Shown: positions 26,715 through 39,579, counted from the stretch's first letter. The stretch is DNA of 64,000 nt from Eutrigla gurnardus (GCA_963514095.1 OY741277.1:13263137-13327136), one strand, 5' to 3'. The notes: generated by a model from the sequence alone, not told the origin. Translations and numbers: made by a program.

Positions 26715-27451
26715 AAAAGTCATACAGAGCTATTAAGTGAATACTCTACACATTCAAAGTCTGGTTTGAATGAGGCTTGCTATATTCGGCTCACATTCTT
26801 TGAGGCCATGTATGAGCTTCTCTGTAGCCACAGCAGGATGACTGTTTCAGGATAGATGGACCTCTTATGTTGCTACTGTTTCCACTTGATTGCTGATGCC
26901 TGTAGAATTTATAAAGTGTAGGATGACTGCTATGGCCATTTGGGAACAATGAGGGCAGTGATGCCATGAGACTTGCTTCCTCAAAAAATCAGGAGATGCA
27001 TTCCTGTGTGAAGCGTGGGCCCGATATGTGGCTCTCTAAAAAGATGGGGTTGAAACCTGCAGAATTGGCCTTTTTGAAACCCAAGAACATCTGTGGACCG
27101 ACTCCATATGGGTGTATAATTTGAATGATTGACACCGACACTGATCCAGAGACCCCCCCCTCCTTCTATGGGAGATATCCCAGCATCCAGTGCAAAATGA
27201 TTGACGGCAGCACACACACACTCTCCTCCCTTTCTGTCTTTAGGTGGCTCCTAGAAGAGAGAGAGAGAGTCGCAATGGTGGAGAGTAAAGGGGGGGTCAA
27301 CCGTTTGAGCATGAGGGTCAGTATTTGTGTTTGACGAGAACCAGTCCAGTACCTCCCCCCCTTCAGATTCATGGGCACTGTATGTTTTGCAGATCAAACG
27401 CAGAGCGCGAGTTTGAACACGCATGCACATGGCATGAATGAGTGCATTCAT

Positions 27452-27484
27452 TCTCTTTCTCTCTCTCTCTCTCTTTCTCTCCTT
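27452..27484. repeat. (CT)n microsatellite
   Basis: CT-rich tract with a few TTT interruptions. Confidence 0.9.
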
Positions 27485-27620
27485 TCATCACTCCTCCGAC
27501 ACACACTTACACATTTACTATAATGTAAAATGTACTCACAAGAACACATCATACGTCACCAAACTGGGTTTGTCGGCCACCTTCACTGTGCAGCGGAAAC
27601 CATTAAAGATCGCACTGAGG

Positions 27621-27666
<46 letters not shown>

Positions 27667-27700
27667 ATCTCTCTCTCTCCCTCCCTCTCTCCCCGTCTCC
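27621..27700. repeat. (CT)n polypyrimidine tract
   Basis: About 80 bp of CT dinucleotides with two CTAT interruptions and a CCCTCC end. Confidence 0.95.
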
Positions 27701-28014
27701 TTAAGATGTTGACCAGGAGGGGTTTTTAAAGGCCAACATAAATATTTTTGGATTGAAGCTGCTAATTACATAATTATTCCAACATTCCTAAATATATTGA
27801 TCTCCGGCCAGAAAAGAACCAGATAAATTGCATTCATAGTTCAGGTATAGGGCACTGTCCTCAACCAGGTCACCATGATGATGACTGGAGTCTTAATTCA
27901 AGTCTGCTGTGTCACCCATTCTCTTCATCTCTCTTTCCTTTTCTTTTCTTCTTCTTTCCTCCCTCTCTCCCTCCCCATCCCTGCCCAAAAGCTGTTTTAC
28001 GATAGTACTCTGTA

Positions 28015-28036
28015 GGGGGGGGGGGGGGGGGGGGGG
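28015..28036. repeat. Poly-G tract (22 G)
   Basis: Uninterrupted run of 22 G on the plus strand, 3' of a strongly pyrimidine-rich stretch (27920-27990). It has quadruplex potential, and its length is unreliable in most assemblies. Confidence 0.95.
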
Positions 28037-28745
28037 TGTCCAAACCTCCTTGCGGTGGCTGGGAAACAGGGATACAGCAGCCCTGAGCTCGCTGTTGTGA
28101 TAGACTGTCACTTCTGAGGAGTCATTGGGAGTGTTCACTCCCACAGCCAGAGAAAATAGAGTGGGATCTGGTTGATGTCACGTCTCCTGTAAAACCCTCC
28201 TGGGCCTTTTCAATTTGCACTTGTAACCAGAGAAGTCTTTAGGTTGATAGGTTTTCTTCTGCCTCAGTGTGCACAAATTGCTAGTCCTGCAAAAACGTTC
28301 ACTCTGACTTTCGTCAAGGACTCATTTGGTGAGCTAGCCCAGTAATGTTGGTGCAAACACCAGCATTCAGTGCACTCAGCCATAAATGCAGACCAGGATT
28401 CTTTCTGGCAATAGTTAGAACTTGTGGGCTTAACCTTTGCAGTCCTGGTGAACAGCTGATTTCACAGCAAGCTGACACCTGTTCTCTGTTTATTCCTCCT
28501 TAAAAATGTTAGCTCTCGAATATATAACATATGAGATCTATGTCCACAATAGAAAACAGGACGACAGTGAGGGGAAAAAATCATTCAACTGTCACTTTGA
28601 CATACTTCTCTCTTCCAAATAATCCAGTCACGCAACCATCGAGTCATGAAATGAAATCGCACACTTAAGGCTGCTCGTCACGCATCGCCCATTGTAAATA
28701 AATACTGTAGATTCTCTTCCGATGATGCCCCACACCACTGCATCC

Positions 28746-28749
<4 letters not shown>

Positions 28750-28800
<51 letters not shown>
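28750..28800. repeat. (CT)n microsatellite
   Basis: About 50 bp of uninterrupted CT dinucleotides. Confidence 0.97.
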
Positions 28801-28801
<1 letters not shown>

Positions 28802-29319
28802 CCTACGTGGCAGCACCAGAGAGAGGCTGAGCTGAGTGTGGCGGTGGTGTGCTGTCTGGTGGTTTTTGCAGTTATATAATAAGCCTTGTCGGCTGGCTGA
28901 TCACAGCCTCAAAAGTGCTGTGAACGCTGGCCCGGTCCGAGTGGTCCGTTCCATCCAGTCACCCCACCAGCCAGACGCCGTCGGTCTGATCGATTTGTCT
29001 TTGACCTTCATGAAAGAGCTTTCCCCACCTCTCTTTTCTTTCCCGCTCTTTTCTTTTGTTTTTGTCACTCTTCACCCTGTTCTTTGGATTCTATCCTCTA
29101 ATCCCAACTATGATAACTAGGGGATGAATCTGTCATTCCACTGGGCTATCCACTCTCTTACCCCCACCAGCTGTTTTTACAGCGTCTAGACACACATGCC
29201 GATATTGATAAAACAAGAGGACGCCGCTGTGTGTGCTGCCGGACAATGAGGACGTCGTGGAGTGTGGATCTTCTCCTGCTGCAGGATTAAATATACTCAC
29301 TGCCCGGGGTTTAGGGAGG

Positions 29320-29372
29320 GGTGTGTGTGTGTGTGTACACTGTGTGTGTGTGTGTGTGTGTACACTGTGTGT
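29320..29372. repeat. Compound (GT)n microsatellite
   Basis: Two (GT)n runs, each followed by TACACTGTGTGT, so the compound unit GT(n)-TACACT has itself been duplicated. Confidence 0.9.
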
Positions 29373-30434
29373 CTGCATGTGTATTTGTGAAGACTTGGCT
29401 CGAATCTGCATTAACAACTTTTGAATTGTGTGTATGCATGCATATGTGTGTGTTTATAAACACTGGAGGCAGAAGGGGGAGGCATATGACTCAGTCTTTC
29501 CTCCAGCTGTTGGCCCGAGACTCCCCCAATGTGGGTCACAAACTCATCAGACTGGCTTCCTGTGATGGTAAGTTTGTAATTCAGTTTCTGCTGACTCTCA
29601 ATATTTACCGGTCTCCTACACAAGATTTGGTTCCCAAGTGGGCTTACGTTGCATGTCTGGGGCTACATCAAAGATGTTTACGTGGGCATCATCTGGGCCC
29701 TCAAGGCACAAAACCTCTTTCATTTTAAGGTCCTGCTCTTGCATGGATCACATTATTTTTCTGCTGATTGCACCAGTTGATGAACCGGGATGCTCATTCC
29801 CTGTGTGCTGCACACATCTAACTGTACGAAGCAGTGTTGTTAGCTGGAGGCCTGTGTGGGGAGAACACGTGGCGGTAATGCTGGGGTAGAGTAGATGGCG
29901 GTGTTTATGGGAACAACCTCAGCAGTTCTCCGCTCCCTGTTTGGTCAGCTGCAGAGAGGTCGTTTGGTCCGAGGAGCTCTGACATCACCAGCAGAAGTGA
30001 ATCCAGATACGGTGGTCTATGTTGTAACAACAGTGTGGGCCAACTTCATCGCTGTAGATGACTTTCTCACAGTCCCTCTTGAATGTTACGCACATGTTAG
30101 CCCTCACACGGTCTCATTTCAAGATCAACTTTTATTTAGTAACTGCAGAGGAGGTTTTACATTGTACCGCCAGCACTAAGGTCATCCTCCAACATTATAG
30201 AAAATATAGTACCAACACACTTTGGTTCACTACAATATACAAGAAGGCTTGGAGCAGGGAAACCAACTTACATGATGTAAATCCACCCGTTAGATTCAGG
30301 TTTACAAAAAATGTACTTTAAAAAAATCCATGGTATATCCTGATTAAAGTGTTACGCAATGCCGTGAAATGAAGTAATGAATGATTTTCTTCTAGTACAG
30401 ATGATCATTTAATGAGGTGGATTTTGGTTTGTTG

Positions 30435-30547
30435 GCTTTTTCTTTGTTCTGTTTGAACCTCATGAACCGCTGGAACATTTAGATTCCTCATTAATAGTGT
30501 AGGTCTGACCTGAATCATGAAGTTCAACTTTGAGAAACGTATTAAAA
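30435..30547. repeat. Dispersed direct repeat, copy A
   Basis: About 113 bp containing GGCTTTTTCTTTGTTCTGTTT, CATGAACCGCTGGAACATTTA and AGTTCAACTTTGAGAAACG. It matches 30975-31087 in the same order and orientation with scattered substitutions and small indels. Probably one end of an interspersed element present twice. Confidence 0.8.
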
Positions 30548-30974
30548 CATATCTAAATGACTTCATGTCAGTGAACTTCCTTAATATCATTCTTCTTCAT
30601 GATTTCTGTTTCTTAAATATTTGTGTCCGCGTCTTTTTCATTGCCTAAAACTAAAGGTCATTCTAGCACAGGGGTGGACTCAAACAAACATTTAAAAAGA
30701 CCTGCCTTTTGACTTGATAGCCTCCCTTCCTGAGTGTTTTATAGTGGAAGCACCCTGCCTTTCCTGAAATAAAGTGCTCCACTGCTAACTTCAGAAGATA
30801 TTATTAAATTTTACTTTACTTTACTTGGACTTGGGACCCAAAAAGTGTCGGCCTCACACATATCCGGTGTTTAGAATGTCGATTAAAGACCTGCATTAAC
30901 ACCTTTTTAAACCTCTTTATTGCTCTACAGTGCGACAGATGTGGTTCACCTTCACTGTAACGGGCTTGCCCTTT

Positions 30975-31087
30975 TGCTTTTTCTTTGTTCTGTTTCAACC
31001 TCCATGAACCACGGGAACATTTACATTCCTCATAAATACCATTGGCCTGACTGAATCATTAAGTTCAACTTCCAGAAACGCTTAAAA
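30975..31087. repeat. Dispersed direct repeat, copy B
   Basis: Second copy of the repeat at 30435-30547: GCTTTTTCTTTGTTCTGTTT, CATGAACCACGGGAACATTTA and AGTTCAACTTCCAGAAACG. It runs into an A-rich tail (AAAAAAAAAAA at 31083). The two copies lie about 430 bp apart. Confidence 0.8.
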
Positions 31088-34000
31088 AAAAAAAGCGGTG
31101 GCGCTAATGCAACATGAACGCAAGACGGATAAATGAGGGGAAGCAGGGTTAAGATGGCTATCACTATACATCACTTTCAGCAAGTGGTTTTCACTGATAA
31201 ACGAGTCACACAAGAAGGCCATCTCTTGTAGTGTTTCAGCTCTGCCTCTTATGAAAAGAGAGCCCTCCCTCTCCCACACAGCGTTGAATAGAGAAGTGCT
31301 CTGTGGCCACACACATCTCTGCCAGGCCGTATCTCACTGCCAAACATTTGAGCCCTCTCCCTGTTGAAGTCCTGTGGGCTTTTGTCTCCATGTCTGATCC
31401 GCGTCTGCGGTCGAGAGAGGCTCAATAGGGAAAAAAGGCCTCCCTATCGTGTTAGGCTCAGGTCTCTCTCAATGGGGGTTGTTTCTCCTGGAGCAGAGGG
31501 CACGTCCATTGAAGCTGCGGCTCAGAGAACACAGGGGAAAGAAAAGGAACGGAGCGGGCCTTTTTTGTATTTGGAATTGGGATTTGTGTGTTGGAGGTTA
31601 GAGGACCATGAGCACGAAGGTCTCTTATCTGGGAATCTCCACACGCTGAATCACTCATGGCTTTGTGTGGAATTACATCATTTTAGTTTTCCCAGGAAAT
31701 GAATAGGGTTTGAGAGTTAAGTTTTTTTTGTCAGCACGTTGTCAATCTAAACCAGTTATTTAGTCTCTTAGAGTTACCACTAAAGGGAGAGATGATTTTA
31801 TTTCCTTCCACTGTAAAAACACATTTTTAAGGAATGATATAAACCTAACTGGAAACATGTAACATGTAACTCCCCTGTTGTGCAGATATATTGAAGTTCA
31901 AATGAAAGGTCGAATGTGACATAAATGTATTCATATAACCAGTGTACACGCCAGCTGCATGTGTGGACAAGGCAGCCTCTGCATTATCCGTTGCGGTATG
32001 ATCGGCTGGCTCTGACCTGTCAATGTGATCACCTTGTCTCACGATTGTAATGTGTCGCTGCAGAGTGTAGGAAGTTGCATCAGATTCCCTTAATGCTTTT
32101 CCAACAAAAAGTGATGAATGAGAAAACATTTTAAGTGGGGAAAAAGTGTGTGAGGAAAGTATCAGGATGCGTCAATGTTGTGACAAGGAGCATACTCTTG
32201 TGGGTCACCCAAACCAAGCGGCGGCATCAAGGAATGTGACTCTCTCCTACTGTAATGAAGGGAGTGGCCCTGCTGTGAGCCTTCAGCCTGCTGTTACACT
32301 GAGCTCTGTGTGGTTGTGGCAGATGGAAATGAAAAGGTTGAGGTGGCAGAACCTTTACTCTGGAAGGTTGCATCAAACCCACTCTTTCAACTCCCTGGGT
32401 TGCACAAAAAATGCATTTTTTTTTTTAATCAGTTTCAAAAGAGTTTGCTACTTTCATCTTTCTTGTTTGGGCATCTGGTGAACTAATTAGCTGTTTCCTC
32501 TCCGCTGAATGTTTTGGGGTGGGCATGGCAGCAGTCCGAGGTTAAGGGGTGGCACTGGCCAGTGGGCAGATTACAGGTTTGGGTTGTTACCACGGCTTCT
32601 GGAACATGGCGCTGCGGGCGTCACATGTGTTGGCAAAGGGTGCGGGCACTTCAGATGTGGTCGGGGACATGTGGAAGCTTTCGAGGGTTTATCCTGCCCA
32701 GCCCAGTTTTGGGCTACTGAGGGGGGAGAGAGCAGGCATTACAGCAGTCTGACAAATGAAAACCTGTATTCAGACAAACAAACACAGGGATGCTTTGTGT
32801 TTATACATGTGTGTGTGTGTGTTGTACTCTACAATTGAAGAGCATAAACCAAAAAATAGTCGAGAAAAATGTTGACACTGTTTTGTGATTGATACCTTTC
32901 TGAATTGTCTATTTGCATGTTTGGCTTGTTTAAGTTCACCCTTCACATTGACAAGAAATTTACCAAAGAGTCAGAAGTATGTATGTTTGTATGTGGCAGG
33001 TTAGAGATCTTTGCTTCAGCAGAACTCCACTGAACTTGCTCTGTGATGCAGGAGATAGATGGAATATGTGCATATTTTATCTGAATATGTGTGTATTTTT
33101 ATCTGAATTCTATGCTCAGAAATCCAACTTTTGCTGCTTCACGCGCCACTGAGTAACTTTCATGGAAATGAACAGGGTGACGCTGTGTCCTGTTCTCATT
33201 ATACATCCATAGAGCAGGACTGCCAGATTGAATTCTAGGCTGATTTAATGCCAAACCAAACAGGAATGAGAACTTGTCACCTTTTGGCGAAAATTCACGG
33301 CTTTGAATCCAAAATAGATCCGTGATGGTGATAGGGGTGAGTTTGCGTGCCTGACCAAAAGGTGAAAACACACCAAAGTTTAAATGCACTGCTTCTAGTA
33401 TTCTTGGTGCAAAGCTGTCTTAACATTTCAACAGTAGGATCAAAGCTCGCCTGTCTTGGATCACCATTCCAGCAGCGTATTTACTCTGGCTGTTGTCGAG
33501 ACAAAACCTTTCCTTGATGACGAAGAATGCCGACTGACGGACACGTTGACTGAAGGCGTCCAACAGACAGGACCTTGGGATTGAAGAGATTGGCAGCTCT
33601 ATTTACATGCCGAGGACGAGGGCGTTGCAAAGCCAACATTCAAGTCAAAAGTCAAAGAGATGTCAAAACCGGCGTCAACGGTTCCCACACTTTCCCAGCC
33701 AAAGTCTACCAACCGTGCAGCGCAAATCTTTCTTACCGTGAAAACCCCCGACCCCTGCTCCTTTCTCCCTCCGTCACCGGTGCCTGGCCCTGACCCAGCC
33801 AGCCGTATCTTCAATCATAAAGTCACTCTACAGGCCAGGGTTTCCCCCTCTGGACGGCCAAGCTGCCTGCTCCTTTTGTGGGGGATGTTAATTGGTCATT
33901 TTGGGCCCAACTCCATGGATGGTATCTATTTCACAACAATGTGACACTGGTAGCCTTTGAGGGCTCATAGTGCTGTGAGGGTAATCATTCTTAATGAGGC

Positions 34001-35749
34001 ATCGTACGCTTTCAACTACGTTGACTGGCTGTGATATACAATGAATCTATTTGATATGTTTTCTTCTTCAGACCATAAAGTAAACGGACCAAACTGCTGC
34101 CCGGCAGCTGTTGCATATGTGAGATATGACTGAATTTATTTTCAAGTACATTTTGATTAGAAATACCACAGGATCTAAGCCTTCAAAACTACCTAAACTG
34201 GGAAAAGCTGATAACACTGTCTGTGTCTACTGATGATAGACTAGTGCCTGTGCCTGTGTGTTTGGTTCTTTTGGGCTTTTTTGGCATTTCAGTGTGCAAG
34301 TGTGAGCTGTGTCAGGATCAGCCAATCTCTCTCAGAAAGAGTGCAATGTTTCTCCGCTAATGACAGAGCAGTGTGAGGAATGAATCTCGTTTTACAGACT
34401 TTTATTAAGGCCCAGTTTGCCTTGTGTATTTTGAGACTTTTTCTTTCTCCCATGTGTCCCTCATGGTCAGCTGTGGCAGAACAGCAGACCCAGCAGAGCA
34501 GCGGTGCATTCTGGGCCAAATTGCTGTTCCAAACACAAAACGAGCCTGAAGTGGCTCTCTGAAAAATAGAAAAATCTTTTTTGATAATTGGGGAAGGTTA
34601 TAATTCAGAGCTGCTTCTGCTTATTTGAGGTCGGTTAAGTACAGACTGCATCGAGCCTTGGCGGGCGACGGATGGATCGGGACTCGTATTTAGTGTCTGA
34701 AATAGCCGATGCCCCTTTTTGTCAGTCACGCTCAGCTGATTTAGCACTGTCAACTCACTAACTAATATTGTTTGTGCAAATGTTCTGTTACATGTTGTTT
34801 CTGATAGCTCGTAGACAGTAACTGAACACCAAATTCCTTGAGCTGTTCTGCCAAAAAGGAAATGGCGTTTTTTTCCTCTCATTTCCTTCTCCTTATTCTG
34901 TCCTTTTTAGCATAATTACCCTCAAGAATTACCAAGATTACATCGAAAACCAACACTTAAGAAGCAGTCTGCTTTTTTGTTGAACGAAATGTAAATCTTA
35001 TAAGAAGTGTGGCTGTGGTCGGCTGATGTTTCCTCTGACGTCAAGGCCGCCAAATTCTATTCCTAGTGCCTTATTGTGTGTCGTGTGCTTTTCTGCTTCC
35101 CTCTAACAGTGCATCTCGTGTGATTAAGCACATTTTTTTTACAACTTCAGTCCTGTTTTAACACAACCAGGCACACAGAAAGTGCCGGTGGCTTGGGAAA
35201 CGCTATATAGTCAATCTCCCAATGTCACCACTTTCTGATGTCACATCAACACTCGACACTCTGTGTAAGAACCTCACAGGTCAGAGTGTACAGGTCACAG
35301 CCTTGGCGCTAAGCTTTTGTATGTTTTTCAATATTCCCGTTCAGGGGTCAGGGGTGAGGAAGATGAAAGCCAAAGTGAAGGTCAAGGTGAAGCGGGTTAT
35401 TAGTGTTGACCTTGTTGTGTGTGTTTTTGAGGATGTGCACTGGTAAAAGCGGACATGGCAGCAGAATGTGAGCTGGAGGCGGCCTCTCTGAGCACAGATT
35501 GCTGGAAGGGGAGCCCCTCTGGGAGCAAACACTCTAGCCAAACAGAGGACAAGTCTGACACGCCACCTCTCTCATCACTCAGGAATGTTTGAACAGAAAC
35601 GATTGGTTCATATTTCCTTAAATATGCAATTGTTCAGAGTTCAAACAGTGTTTTCAGACAGGGGTAAACACCAAGAGTGCAACAAGACCAACCACGCGTA
35701 GGAAGGATTTACAATAAAAAAAGATGCATAGTTTAACTATACAGCCATC

Positions 35750-36290
35750 TACATTGGACAGTCCAGATGTCCAGATAGGCCATAGTTTAAATAGAAGTTG
35801 GTGAGCTTAGCTTAGCATAAAAACTGGAAACATCTCGGCCTACCAGGACCTCGTGCACTCATGACTCATACTAGCTGTTATTGGATATGGCACCACCAGT
35901 TGGTCCCTGTGGCCAACCATGGAACTGCAACTAAATTCTCCTGGCATGCTAAAGTGCCAACTATTGTGGTCAATGAGCTATTTTAATGTAATGAATGGGT
36001 GTCATCTTGGCTACCTGGAAGCACTGCTGGTTGCCTGGCACCCTCATGATGATGACATGGCTCAAGGAAGTCACTGCCCTCGGTAAAATATACAACGTTT
36101 TTAAACAGATTACACTAATGCATTACAATGTGTCGATCTGTGAACGTTAGAGGTGCTGGTAGGTGGATTTAGTTACTTTTGGATATGGTAGTTGTTTCCC
36201 TCCTGTTTCTAGCCTTTATGCTAAACTAAGCTAACTTTGTCCTGGCAGTAGCATCATATCAAGGGCACAGATAAGACTAGAAACCTTTAA
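35750..36290. mobile_element. Repeat with subterminal inverted arms (MITE candidate)
   Basis: The left arm near 35805-35831 (GCTTAGCTTAGCATAAAAAC) is the imperfect reverse complement of the right arm near 36205-36232 (CTTTATGCTAAACTAAGCT). The right-arm sequence recurs at 47600-47680 as CTTTATGCTAAGCTAGGCTAAC. It has no coding frame. It ends about 130 bp before exon 2. Exact termini and target duplications are not resolved. Confidence 0.55.
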
Positions 36291-36416
36291 GGCATAACGT
36301 TACCACACTGAAGATATGTCTTATACCAAAACGTGTGTGATTGTTCTTGCTTTGAATCTCTCTAAGTCAAATCAACAGTTGGTGGAGGATAACGGAGGCG
36401 GTCTGTGTGTTTGCAG

Positions 36417-36550
36417 GGCATGGCTTTCTCCATGGAGGAGCGTCTCCAGCTGGGGATCCATGGCCTGTTGCCTCCCTGCTTCATCAGCCAGGACGTCCAG
36501 CTGTACCGGGTGCTCAAGAACTACGACATGAAGAGAGACGACCTGGACAG
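36417..36550 (+). CDS. me1/me3: Malic enzyme exon 2 (residues 45-88 and part of 89)
   Basis: The second coding exon is preceded by TGTTTGCAG and followed by GTGAGG. It is 134 bp, opening in phase 0 and closing in phase 2. It encodes GMAFSMEERLQLGIHG, LLPPCFISQDVQL and the helix ending KRDDLDR, all in the malic enzyme N-terminal domain that helps form dimers and leads to the active-site domain. GMAF and LQLGIHG match vertebrate ME3, while LKN and DLDR resemble ME1, which adds to the paralogue ambiguity. The frame is open and joins exons 1 and 3 without any correction. There is no sign of damage. Confidence 0.93.
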
Positions 36551-38119
36551 GTGAGGTTTACACATACGCACAGGCACACCACCATAATGTAGGGCCTTTT
36601 TATATATATATAATAGCTCCAAATCACCAGAGTTGAATATCAACGGATTCCCCAGAGAATCCCCCTGCTGCTGTGAACACTGAGATATCCTACATCTGGA
36701 AGCCTTCAAAACACAAGAGACAGATTAGCAATCAGCCCTCCGAGATCTACATCCGTCTCCTAACACCATACATCTTACTAAATACATCTCCCCCACCTCA
36801 TTTCTCTGTCTCCTCCCTGTTTTTATAGCCTCCACAGCGACCAAATGAAAACTTCTGTTCAGTTTTGAATACTTCATAAGAGGCTTTGGAGTTATAGCTG
36901 TTTAAAATTATGTAACGAATCGACCTCATGCTAGCATTTTTAGTCCGTGCTCTCAGACTTATATGCAGAGTGCTCAATATTAAATTGCCTCTTATTCCAG
37001 TCTCCTCAGCTGGCTCTGAGTCAACTGTTCCATCAGCTGTCACTCCTATTGCTTACTTGCGAGACATGATTTAGGGTCAGTTTTCTTAAAGTGACACTTG
37101 ATTTTCTGCCAATGCAAAATCTAGTCATTATGAGCTTGTCACTGCTTTTCCCATGCCCTATCAATGTCACCGACGATCAGTCTCCGGGCCTCCAGTGTGT
37201 TCCAGTCTGGGTCCCATGGTTAAGGGCCGCTGTTTTTCTGCCATTGCTCAAGCCTGCTGTGTTTACTTACAGTCTGGTTCCTCACTTCTTTGGTATTCAC
37301 TGCTGGACTTTATTTTCTACGACCAAAACAAATTCTATTTTCATCAGATATCTAGACTCATAGACCTTTTTTCTTCTTTCATTGGAATTTGTTGCATTTT
37401 TTTAATTATTGTGACAAATTATGGCGAAGACAACATCGCTGCTGGCACATGGGTTTATGAACCAAGATGATGGAGAGACTCAAGTACCGACTGTGACTGT
37501 GTTGTCAACAGAGGAAATGGATGTTCAAAGGCTTTGCCAACTGAAATTCTGCAGTATATAAAATGCGACAGCTCAGGGGAAACCTCATGTCCGGTGAGGC
37601 TGTTAGACAGCAGTTTACAAGCTTAATATGAGCCAGTTGATCAATTGTGCTGAAATAGATTAAGATAGAAATAAATTATGTCCTGGCTGCTTCAGTAGGT
37701 TGACTTTAAAGGACACACTGCAGTCGACATGGATCCTGCTTTATAAAGCAGTGTGTGCTGTAAATATTCCTGTTTCCTGGGCGCAGGTGGTGCTCACGCC
37801 TTTTAAGGTTAAGAATGGAGAAAGAAATCTTCCCTAGTGACCTGCCAGCATGAAATTAAATAATAACACACTGCAGTCATATGTTAGGATTTGATGTGGG
37901 GATTTAATAAGAGGTTGAGGAGTAAATTAAAAATGTTGAAGCAAATTGTGAATGTATTTCAAACTGTTGTCTTTGTGATGTCCTTACTTTTCTTTCTTAA
38001 AGATGCGATGTGGCCACAGGCTTTAAACTAATAGGCGGCAGGATTTCACCTACAGTCTTCTTATCTTTACAATTACTAACTAACAGCAGGGCAAGAAAAT
38101 GCAAAATACCTAAAACTCC

Positions 38120-38180
38120 CCACTAGTCAGTTAGAACTGTAGAAGCCTCTTGGAGAGAGGCGAAACATCTTCAAACACCA
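38120..38180. repeat. Fish repeat fragment (GAAGCCTCTTGGAGAGAGGCGAAACATC)
   Basis: GAAGCCTCTTGGAGAG followed by AGGCGAAACATCTTC is a motif seen widely in fish repeats and has short internal dyad symmetry (GCCTCT/AGAGGC). Family borders are not visible. Confidence 0.45.
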
Positions 38181-39509
38181 GTTAATCCAAAGTCCAGTTA
38201 CCTCCAATAAGATTTCAAAGTTCACCAGGAAGAGAGCAGGCACAGCTCCAGGAAACAAACCCTGGTCAGCAGCAGCCCAGACCCCATCACCAGGAAAAAC
38301 AGCTGGCTGGTGCCTGTGTAAAGGCAACAACAAAAATCCTGGCAATGGGGTTTGTCTTGGCTGAATTCGGGTGGCCACAGCCGTAAGCTTAAGGTCTGTA
38401 GGAGAGCTGTAGCTCCGGGAAAAGGCGAGGTAGCTCCTGGATGGCGAGTTGCCCCCTAAACTCACTTTGACCTCACAAACACACGTCTTTAGCTGTAACT
38501 CAAGAATTCATGTGCTACTTATGACAATTCTACAAAACTAATAGAATAAAATGATGAAGTGATGACATTTTGGACAGACATGAATGTAAACTGCAACTTG
38601 ACTGGTGGGCGGGGACATAAAACCACAAAATAACTAGTTACCATTGTTTTGTAATATATTTCTCATAAATCCCCCGCATTTTCAAATGGGCTGGGATTAC
38701 AGGAAAACAGACAAACACCGCCAACATGGTGATTCGAATGAGGGAGTGAACTCGTCATCCCGTATATTGTTGCAAAGGATTAATTGTTGTGTGGGCTAAT
38801 ACAGTAAAATGATTTTCTTTTTAACCCTAAAGAGAGACATGACTGTCGGCCTTCATCATGATACAGGCTGAAATCATAATTTTCTGTAGCTTTCAACCAC
38901 ATTTCATGGTCCTCCTCAGTGGATGGAGTTTTCTCAGTTTAATGAAAATAAAACAGACATCACACACTTCCATGACAGCTCCGTAAGCGCTATCAGCCAA
39001 GCCATATTTTGAAAGCGTTAGGAACAAGAACATATGAAGTGGCATTGAGTCTCCAGCAAATTATCAATCCATGGCTGCAGCTATTACAACTCCATGCCTT
39101 AAAGCATACGGAAACCCTTCATGTGATAAATTGCCTGTGGCAGAAGTTAATTCAGTTCACCGATGTAAAGACTGTGCTCCTCTAGAGCAACTGTCACCAC
39201 CGTGTATTGTGCAGCTGGTGGACTAACCTATAGCAGGGAGGGCGTGCACGCTTTCTATCCCCTCAACAAGAGGCACCTTGTGCTCTTGGCTTTATGGAAA
39301 CTTCTCTGATTAGGAATAGAGCCCTTTCTGGCGTGCTCTACTTCATTTGGGTTATATGCAAACTTTGAGTTCCCGGGCAATCTGCAGAACAAAGAACTTG
39401 TGTAGGCTATCTGAAAGGCTGATTTCTATTAGGCATTTTTTTTTTATCATTTGGAACTGGAGCAAAACACATTTTTTTAGTAAGTAATTATTGAATATGT
39501 GAGCAGAGC

Positions 39510-39516
39510 TTTCTTC

Positions 39517-39579
<63 letters not shown>

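Larger units (their letters stand above)
12495..36416 (+). other. Malic enzyme intron 1 (about 23.9 kb)
   Basis: The intron runs from GTCAGT at 12495 to TGTTTGCAG at 36416, in phase 0. No other gene is recognisable on either strand. It contains microsatellites, hAT-like MITEs, SINE- or MITE-derived fragments and a local duplication, annotated separately. The remaining stretches (about 12.65-16.2, 20.2-23.9, 24.5-26.2, 31.1-35.7 kb) show no coding or RNA gene signature. A long first intron is normal for vertebrate malic enzyme genes and may hold enhancers that cannot be seen here. Confidence 0.8.

Noticed and set aside
30664..30700. CAGGGGTGGACTCAAAC as a possible hAT terminus
   Set aside because: Resembles a CAGGGGTG-type end, but no matching opposite terminus or 8-bp target duplication was found.
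33660..33944. 94-codon Pro/Ser-rich plus-strand frame
   Set aside because: Looks mildly protein-like at its start, but has no splice borders, promoter or recognised motif, and a minus-strand frame is open over part of it too.
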